Source: a virus | Length of the DNA stretch: 22,997 bases | Virus record (IMG/VR): IMGVR_UViG_3300047362_000042 | Coordinates: 1-22,997 of that record | Reading direction: 5' to 3' (one strand) | Position numbers and translations under genes: made by a program | Notes under the pieces: generated by a model | The model's database searches: none | What the model saw: the letters and a program-made list of their open reading frames with translations, nothing else | Told to the model about the DNA's origin: nothing | Part shown: positions 18,167 through 22,997 of the stretch, one piece after another | How the letters are laid out: each line of letters starts with the position of its first letter | Numbering within the stretch: position 1 is the stretch's first letter

Positions 18167-19066
18167 ATGGTAACAGAAGAAACTAAGAAAGACGGAGCAC
18201 TTATGTATCCGTTGCGTCAAGATAGGTGTAATACTTGGGTCACCTTTGGTGTCAAGACGGTAGTTACCCCAGAAGAACAGGGTAAACAGGTCTCTGAAAC
18301 AAGTTCTGAAAACAACCAGTCTAACACGAAAACCGAAGTTACTAAAAAAATGAAACTATATCTCCCTGCGGGGTTTGCTGTTTCGGACTCTTTACAGTAC
18401 ACTAACGTAGACATCGGTATGTCTGGTGCGGCCGCAATGAAAGGTATGGGCGCAGCTGCCTCTGGTGAAGGAAGTGCAATCATGGGTGTTGTAGGTGCAT
18501 TTGCTGGGGGTCTCAAGGACGGACTGTCGTCAATCGGAGATCTTTTTCAAACGGGTCAGATGGACGCACTTGCGAAACTATCTGTTGCACGTGGTATCAA
18601 TGCCACCAAAGACCTAATGAGTGACGAAGTCAAACTTGGTTCTCAACTCGCACTACAGGTTGCACTGAACCCTAACTCTCGCGCCATGTTCAAGGGAGTG
18701 AATCTACGATCGTTCTCTTTTGCGTTCACGTTCGTCCCAACATCACCCGAAGAAGCAGAAATGGTCGAACAGATCATCTACCGATTCCGATGGCACGCTT
18801 ATCCCAAACCAATCAACTTGGGTAGCACTGGTATCACCGGAGGTTTCGAGTATCCGCACCTATTCTCTATCGAACTTAAACACGAAGAGTCAAACCAGAC
18901 TGTGGGGACAAAAATCAAGGACTGTTACCTTGAGTCGGTTGCGACTGGATATAACCCATCGTCCATGGCATACCATGCAGACGGTCGTCCAGTAGAGTAT
19001 AATATGACTCTTAATTTCCGTGAAACTATTGCACTCACCCAAACAGATATTGAGCAGGGTTACTAA
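18167..19066 (+). CDS. 48: gp48 baseplate tail tube cap
   Basis: The 299-residue protein has an N-terminal strand region (YPLRQDRCNTWVTFGVKTVV), a Thr/Glu-rich linker, LYLPAGFAVSDSLQYTNVDI, a long Gly/Ala-rich segment (about 85-140), and the conserved C-terminal tube domain: LNPNSRAMFKGVNLRSFSFA, FVPTSPEEAEMVEQIIYRFR, YPHLFSIEL and a final YHADGRPVEYNMTLNFRET. That order is the gp48 family, which caps the baseplate and starts the tube. The ATG at 18167 has only a weak ribosome site; the ATG at 18203 (12 residues shorter) has GGAG with 5-base spacing and may be the true start. It begins the right-going baseplate operon. Confidence 0.85.
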   Translation: MVTEETKKDGALMYPLRQDRCNTWVTFGVKTVVTPEEQGKQVSETSSENNQSNTKTEVTKKMKLYLPAGFAVSDSLQYTNVDIGMSGAAAMKGMGAAASGEGSAIMGVVGAFAGGLKDGLSSIGDLFQTGQMDALAKLSVARGINATKDLMSDEVKLGSQLALQVALNPNSRAMFKGVNLRSFSFAFTFVPTSPEEAEMVEQIIYRFRWHAYPKPINLGSTGITGGFEYPHLFSIELKHEESNQTVGTKIKDCYLESVATGYNPSSMAYHADGRPVEYNMTLNFRETIALTQTDIEQGY

Positions 19067-19833
19067 TGTACTTTCAAAATATTCCAAAAACTTCGTATCG
19101 ATTCGGTGATCTGAACGATGAGGCAATGATATCCAACCTAACCGCATACAGTGAGGTGTTGGATACTATAAAGGGTAACGCGGCATTCTATCAGGACTAC
19201 TATATCCAACACGACGAACGTCCAGACCATGTCTCATACAAACTCTATAAGAACCCCCAGTTACATTGGACGATTTACCTATTAAACCCTAAGTTGCGTG
19301 AGAACGGTTGGCCACTGTCCGATCTGGAGGTTCTAGAGAAGGTTAAGAAACAGTACCCAGACACTACACTTAACACCGACGAAGATATCTCACAGACATT
19401 TCATGTGGGTCAAGTAGTCACTGGACAAATGTCTGGTGCTTCTGGTGTTGTAGTACGCAGAAACCTAGACCTTGGACAGATCGTCGTGAACGTCGATTCC
19501 TCGTTGCCTGCGTTCCGTACAGACGGTGAACGTATCACCTCAGTTGTGGGTGAGACACTACAGGCAATCGATATTGTGTCCAGTGAGGACGAACACCAAT
19601 CCCTACGTCACTACGTAGAAGATGTGGAGTATGCAGTAGACGAAGATAAGTCGTTATCTGAACGTCACGTGATCACCTCGCGTCTTGATCTACCAGAAGG
19701 TCTGTCTCTTGCAGAGGTCTCCCATTACGATCATTATGTCGCAGAGAACAACTCCCTTAAACAGATCCGTATCGTAAGACCGGGCAACATTCGTGAAATT
19801 GTCAGTGCATTCATCGCCGCAGTAGGTTCGTAA
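19066..19833 (+). CDS. 53: gp53 baseplate wedge
   Basis: The 255-residue protein has the gp53 start MYFQNIPKTSYRFGDLNDEA with DLNDE and a following helix, then IKGNAAFYQDYYIQHDERPD, HVSYKLYKNPQLHWTIYLLN (the W-x-IYL-x-N stretch, about 66-75) and WPLSDLEV. These define gp53, which joins baseplate wedges around the hub in T4. The middle part (about 110-170) has a HVGQVVTGQMSGASGVVVRR barrel-like domain, and the C-terminal IRIVRPGNIREIVSAFI matches the family's end. T4 gp53 has 196 residues, so this is longer by the inserted domain. TAATG overlaps at both ends. Confidence 0.88.
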   Translation: MYFQNIPKTSYRFGDLNDEAMISNLTAYSEVLDTIKGNAAFYQDYYIQHDERPDHVSYKLYKNPQLHWTIYLLNPKLRENGWPLSDLEVLEKVKKQYPDTTLNTDEDISQTFHVGQVVTGQMSGASGVVVRRNLDLGQIVVNVDSSLPAFRTDGERITSVVGETLQAIDIVSSEDEHQSLRHYVEDVEYAVDEDKSLSERHVITSRLDLPEGLSLAEVSHYDHYVAENNSLKQIRIVRPGNIREIVSAFIAAVGS

Positions 19834-21146
19834 TGACTAAACTAACAGAGATCTCCACGCCTTTCGAATTCGCATCGGTAGAGATCGAGTCGAGTGCAAA
19901 AAAGAAGAAGAAGATCGAGATTAAGTCGCTAGTAACCGACCTTGATATCTTCGAACACATCGACAAACCATATTTGACCGCACAGATCATGTTTCGTGAT
20001 ATGAATGATTTCATGTCAGGTGACGATATCCGTGGGGGCGACATTGTGCGTATCAAACTCAAACAGACAACCGGATTCTCGCGAGTCTTTGTGCAGAAAG
20101 AGTTTCGTATTGACAAATTCATGGGATCCAGTCGTACCGACCTGAATAACAATGTCGAGGTCCACATTCTCCACTTAATCGAGAAACATTGGTACGACTC
20201 TACTGCACAAAACGTCAATAAGTCCTATTCTGGTTCTGCCACCACTATCCTACCTAAGATTGCTAAAGAATTTTTGGACGATAAAGAGGTAGAGTCTTCG
20301 GGTGAAGATATTCAGGACATGAAATTCATCGTTCCGAATATGACTCCATTAGACGCTATGTCTTGGATCAAGAATAGAGTAACCACCAAGGAAGGATATC
20401 CTTTCTATCTGTATTCCAGTGTTGTCAAGGATGAACTTCAGTTCAATGACCTTAAAACCATGATGGAAGAACCCCCTTGGAATAAGAAGAATCCATTCTC
20501 TCATATTGCGGCAGAACAGAACGATGAAGAGTCCGCGCGTGTACGATCCATCAAGGCATTCAAACATAAGGGTACTGACAATCTACTCACTCTCATAGAC
20601 AAAGGTCTGGTAGGCGCCAAACACTCATATTATGATGTCACAACCAATCAGATGACTCATGTTACCTTCGATCTACATAAGGATGTCATGACCCGTCTTA
20701 AAGATGATGGTATTCAAAAGGACAAACCTTTCTATACCGAAGATATGGGACTCGAAGACGAACCTTTCAATAAGATCATCTCACGACATACCACACAGAT
20801 CGGTGGCACTAACGCTTATGACCAACCTTCTCTGAATGAATCTCCTTCTGAAGGACAGTATAGACTCAATGTCATCACCCGCGCTATGACTCTCCTTACT
20901 CAACACAATCCTATGTCTATTGTCATCTCAGGTATCGATTTCGCTAATAAGACACATAACTCTGTTGGTAAAACAATTGATCTCGCATTTCTCAAAACAG
21001 ATGTACTCAATAATAAAGAAAACCCCTATGACCAAAAGAAATCAGGCACCTATCTCATCTATGCTGCTAAACACTCTTTTAAAGTAGATGGATATGATAT
21101 CATGCTCTCTTGCATTAAACTTACTAATGGTGGTTATACATTATGA
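19833..21146 (+). CDS. 27: Baseplate hub protein, gp27-like
   Basis: The 437-residue protein sits between gp53 and gp5 and has the hub-protein layout: N-terminal beta domain (LVTDLDIFEHIDKPYLTAQI, MFRDMND, then KQTTGFSRVFVQKEFRIDKF), a middle with LDAMSWIKNRVTTKEGYPFY (about 176-195), and a C-terminal barrel MSIVISGIDFANKTHNSVGK followed by YDQKKSGTYLIYAAKHSFKV. Those features correspond to gp27/gp44-type hub subunits, which form a trimer that joins the tube to the gp5 spike. T4 gp27 has 391 residues. A Lys-rich patch near residue 25 (SSAKKKKKIEIK) includes an A6G run. ATGA overlap with gp5. Confidence 0.8.
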   Translation: MTKLTEISTPFEFASVEIESSAKKKKKIEIKSLVTDLDIFEHIDKPYLTAQIMFRDMNDFMSGDDIRGGDIVRIKLKQTTGFSRVFVQKEFRIDKFMGSSRTDLNNNVEVHILHLIEKHWYDSTAQNVNKSYSGSATTILPKIAKEFLDDKEVESSGEDIQDMKFIVPNMTPLDAMSWIKNRVTTKEGYPFYLYSSVVKDELQFNDLKTMMEEPPWNKKNPFSHIAAEQNDEESARVRSIKAFKHKGTDNLLTLIDKGLVGAKHSYYDVTTNQMTHVTFDLHKDVMTRLKDDGIQKDKPFYTEDMGLEDEPFNKIISRHTTQIGGTNAYDQPSLNESPSEGQYRLNVITRAMTLLTQHNPMSIVISGIDFANKTHNSVGKTIDLAFLKTDVLNNKENPYDQKKSGTYLIYAAKHSFKVDGYDIMLSCIKLTNGGYTL

Positions 21147-21916
21147 TACCAAAACAATTCATTGAATACTATGGAGACCAAACACGCTGGTTCCTAGGTA
21201 CAGTTGTCAATAATGCAGATGATCCTCTCCAGATAGGACGTGTTCGAGTACGAATTTTTGGAGTACATGACGGCGTAGAGAAAGATGAAGATCTACCGTG
21301 GGCACAAATAGTGATTCCAACCATCTATGGAGTACACGAAGGTACAGGACAGTATCTGGGTATGTTAACGGGTACTAACGTATTCGGGATGTTTCTGGAT
21401 GGACCTAGTTCGCAACTCCCGCTCGTGGTAGGTACGATTCCAAAGAAAGGCGATGAAAATCAACGTGCTACAGAGAACTATCCGTATAATAAGGTCTACC
21501 AAACAGAGAACGGACACTTCAAAGAGTATGATGATACCAGTGAGAATCTCCGTATACGAGAACAACATGCTTCTGGTACATACACAGAGATGCAACATGA
21601 TGGCAGTCGTGAGACCGTGGTGGAGAAAGACGAGTATATACGCGTTAAGGGTGATTTAAAGATCGTAGGTGATCTCGATGCAACTATAGAGATATCGGGT
21701 AATTGTAAGGTCGTGATCGGTGGTGACGCGACGATAGAGGTTGCAGGCAGTACTCTCCTAGACTGTCCATCCACGACCGTCACAGGGGATCTGAGAGTCG
21801 ATGGTGAGGTCTCTGTGGGAGGCGATGTGAACACTGACGCGGGAATCTCTCTGAATAAACACAAGCATAAGATCCTCAGTGGTTCCTCTAAGGGGACTTC
21901 GGACAAACCTGTATAA
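21143..21916 (+). CDS. 5: gp5-like baseplate spike, no lysozyme domain
   Basis: The 257-residue protein starts with the OB domain typical of gp5/VgrG: FLGTVVNNADDPLQIGRVRV and RIFGVHD (about 17-42), followed by LPWAQIVIPT and PSSQLPLVVGTIP. A short YPYNKVYQTENGHFKEYDDT segment links to the triple beta-helix needle (about 160-235, with repeated GDLKIVGDLDATIEI, GGDATIEVAGSTLL, GDLRVDGEVSVGGD), and the end is LNKHKHKILSGSSKGTSDKP. T4 gp5 has 575 residues including a lysozyme domain between OB and needle; here it is missing, as in cyanophages. It forms the trimeric membrane-puncturing tip. Its final GTA TAA is part of the late box at 21912. Confidence 0.88.
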   Translation: MIPKQFIEYYGDQTRWFLGTVVNNADDPLQIGRVRVRIFGVHDGVEKDEDLPWAQIVIPTIYGVHEGTGQYLGMLTGTNVFGMFLDGPSSQLPLVVGTIPKKGDENQRATENYPYNKVYQTENGHFKEYDDTSENLRIREQHASGTYTEMQHDGSRETVVEKDEYIRVKGDLKIVGDLDATIEISGNCKVVIGGDATIEVAGSTLLDCPSTTVTGDLRVDGEVSVGGDVNTDAGISLNKHKHKILSGSSKGTSDKPV

Positions 21917-21919
21917 ATA
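21912..21919 (+). promoter_or_regulatory. T4-type late promoter box
   Basis: Exact TATAAATA preceded by G, overlapping the gp5 stop (21914-21916), 19 bases before the gp25 ATG, with GGAGG between. Confidence 0.8.
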
Positions 21920-21938
21920 GAACCACGGAGGTTTCACT

Positions 21939-22382
21939 ATGTCAGAATCAGTATTCTCAGTCGAAGACGGTAATCTATACAACCGCCCTATCACAAGTTC
22001 TGTTCCAAGAGTCAACAGTGATATCGATTGCGCGTTTGTTGCGCGGCCTAGTGGGGATCTCTATAAGAAGACAGACGCTGCCTCAGTGAAACAGGCGGTG
22101 AAGAATCTGTTGATGACCAATCACGGGAGTGTACCATTCAAACCATTGTATGGTGCAAACCTAGGCAGTCTCTTATTCGAACTGGATACGATGATCGATG
22201 AGGGTGATGTAGAGACTGTTGTTTCAGAAACATTACGTGACCATGAACCGCGAGTACGTCTACAGGATTGTAAGGTAGATCTCTATAGTGATTATAATGC
22301 GGTGAACATAAGAGTGACGTTTGAAATCATTACGACGTTTGAAGTAGTTACTTTGAACGTTGCCATTGCGAGGACAAGATGA
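21939..22382 (+). CDS. 25: gp25 baseplate wedge
   Basis: The 147-residue protein contains the gp25/GPW family (PF04965): DAASVKQAVKNLLMTNHGSV, then PFKPLYGANLGSLLFEL (about 66-82), an acidic helix, ETLRDHEPRVRL (about 99-110; EPR is the family signature), and the strand VNIRVTFEIITTFEVV. gp25 builds the wedge core together with gp6 and gp53 and contacts the sheath start. It follows its own GGAGG ribosome site 10 bases upstream, behind a late box. ATGA overlap with gp6. Confidence 0.92.
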   Translation: MSESVFSVEDGNLYNRPITSSVPRVNSDIDCAFVARPSGDLYKKTDAASVKQAVKNLLMTNHGSVPFKPLYGANLGSLLFELDTMIDEGDVETVVSETLRDHEPRVRLQDCKVDLYSDYNAVNIRVTFEIITTFEVVTLNVAIARTR

Positions 22383-22997
22383 CAATAAAGAGTAGTGACC
22401 TAGACTTTGCGTCCATTAAGACAAGTCTCATAGATCATTTCCGTAAGTATGACGAATACAGGGATTATGATTTCGAAGCGAGTGGTCTGTCTAGTATTAT
22501 GGATGTGCTTGCGTATAACACCCACATTAATGGGTTGATTGCGAACATGGCGATTAACGAATCGTTTCTTAGTAGTTCGCAGTTACGTTCTTCTGCTGTT
22601 GCACACGCAGAGACTTTAGGGTATACTCCTATGAGTAGAGTGGGGTCTAATGCGCGTCTCACTCTATCCACACCTACCACTGACGTACAGCACACTCTAC
22701 CCAAAGGGCATACAGTACTGGGTGATGTCGACGGCGTCACCTTTAAGTTCACTACTGCTGCTGACCATATGGTTACACGTACAGAAGACGGTAAGGACAT
22801 CTATGAGGATGTCATGGTATACGAAGGTGTAACTCGCACTAAGACTTTCCTTGCTAATTCGGGAGAGTCAGTCTATGTTATACCAGATCAGAACCTAGAT
22901 GTCAACAGCATGGTCGTAGAAGTATTTGAATCCTTTGACTCCGAGAATGGAAGTATAGTATACCACAACGTACAGAGTGTGTCAAATGTTTCTTATG
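22379..22997 (+). CDS. 6: gp6 baseplate wedge, N-terminal part (cut by window end)
   Basis: The frame opens in an ATGA overlap with gp25 and runs 206 codons without a stop to the end of the window. The N-terminus MTIKSSDLDFASIKTSLIDH, then FRKYDEYRDYDFEASGLSSI and MDVLAYNTHINGLIANMAIN (about 41-60), followed by ESFLSSSQLRSSAVAHAETL and GYTP, is the highly conserved start of gp6, with the DYDFE-x-SG and AYNTH signatures. gp6 forms the double ring around the hub that transmits the conformational change on adsorption. The following part (about 90-206) is a beta-rich domain. The rest of the gene is outside. Confidence 0.92.
   Translation, partial: MTIKSSDLDFASIKTSLIDHFRKYDEYRDYDFEASGLSSIMDVLAYNTHINGLIANMAINESFLSSSQLRSSAVAHAETLGYTPMSRVGSNARLTLSTPTTDVQHTLPKGHTVLGDVDGVTFKFTTAADHMVTRTEDGKDIYEDVMVYEGVTRTKTFLANSGESVYVIPDQNLDVNSMVVEVFESFDSENGSIVYHNVQSVSNVSY

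Noticed and set aside
19898-19904. In-phase A AAA AAG heptamer in the gp27-like gene, a classic -1 slip sequence
   Set aside because: A -1 shift meets a stop after about eight codons and would only give a truncated fragment; it is explained by a run of Lys codons.
21496-21906. 136-codon - strand frame opposite gp5
   Set aside because: Mirror of the regular beta-helix repeat coding; no promoter or start context.
1-22997. tRNA genes, CRISPR arrays, IS elements and integrase or attachment sites
   Set aside because: No cloverleaf with a GTTCGAATC-type arm, no regularly spaced repeats, no transposase or integrase motifs were found on reading both strands.

Overview
This window is part of a T4-like myovirus genome of the marine type (cyanophage or pelagiphage-like gene content). 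The evidence is a set of recognisable T4 core proteins: gp33, gp32, gp26, a gp54/gp19-like tube protein, gp4, gp48, gp53, a gp27-like hub, gp5, gp25 and gp6. They are packed with ATGA or TAATG start/stop overlaps and served by exact T4-type late promoter boxes (TATAAATA). No photosynthesis or tRNA genes are visible. The host cannot be named from the sequence; the consensus sigma70-type promoters only indicate a bacterium with a normal housekeeping sigma factor.

Layout. Positions 1-2304 (+) hold the tail of a probable glycosyltransferase, a three-TM holin, a small conserved protein, a staphylococcal-nuclease-like enzyme, a lipoprotein with an HExxH zinc-protease motif, a sialyltransferase-like protein and a small membrane protein, closed by a strong hairpin terminator. 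Positions 2357-3472 (-) are two unrecognised genes behind two TATAAATA boxes, so probably late. Positions 3498-11233 (+) are an early/middle accessory region of small, mostly unrecognised genes. It is divided into transcription units by six near-consensus TTGACA/TATAAT promoters and contains an HNH protein, three further HExxH proteins and a WYL_2-like protein. Several genes here are under 60 codons.

Positions 11226-12993 (+) carry gp33 (late transcription co-activator), a late promoter, gp32 (ssDNA-binding protein, without the T4 zinc ligands) and a membrane-anchored SAP-like protein, ending in a UUCG-loop terminator. Positions 13034-18112 (-) are a late morphogenesis operon: methyltransferase, gp4, a conserved late protein, a gp54-like tube initiator, gp26 and a tape-measure/gp29-like protein. 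Positions 18167-22997 (+) are the divergent baseplate operon gp48-gp53-gp27-gp5-gp25-gp6 (gp6 is cut by the window end).

The most striking observation is a 62-codon reading frame between gp26 and the tape-measure gene. It has no usable ATG, GTG or TTG at its beginning and joins gp26 in the -1 frame exactly at a run of eight U at the gp26 stop codon. This resembles the G/GT tail-chaperone frameshift of siphophages, here in a T4-like phage. Also notable are late promoters built into the final Val-stop codons of three genes, a pair of opposed interlocking late promoters between the two late operons, a sigma70-type promoter whose -35 contains one gene's stop and whose -10 abuts the next gene's ATG, and four separate HExxH metalloprotease-like genes.
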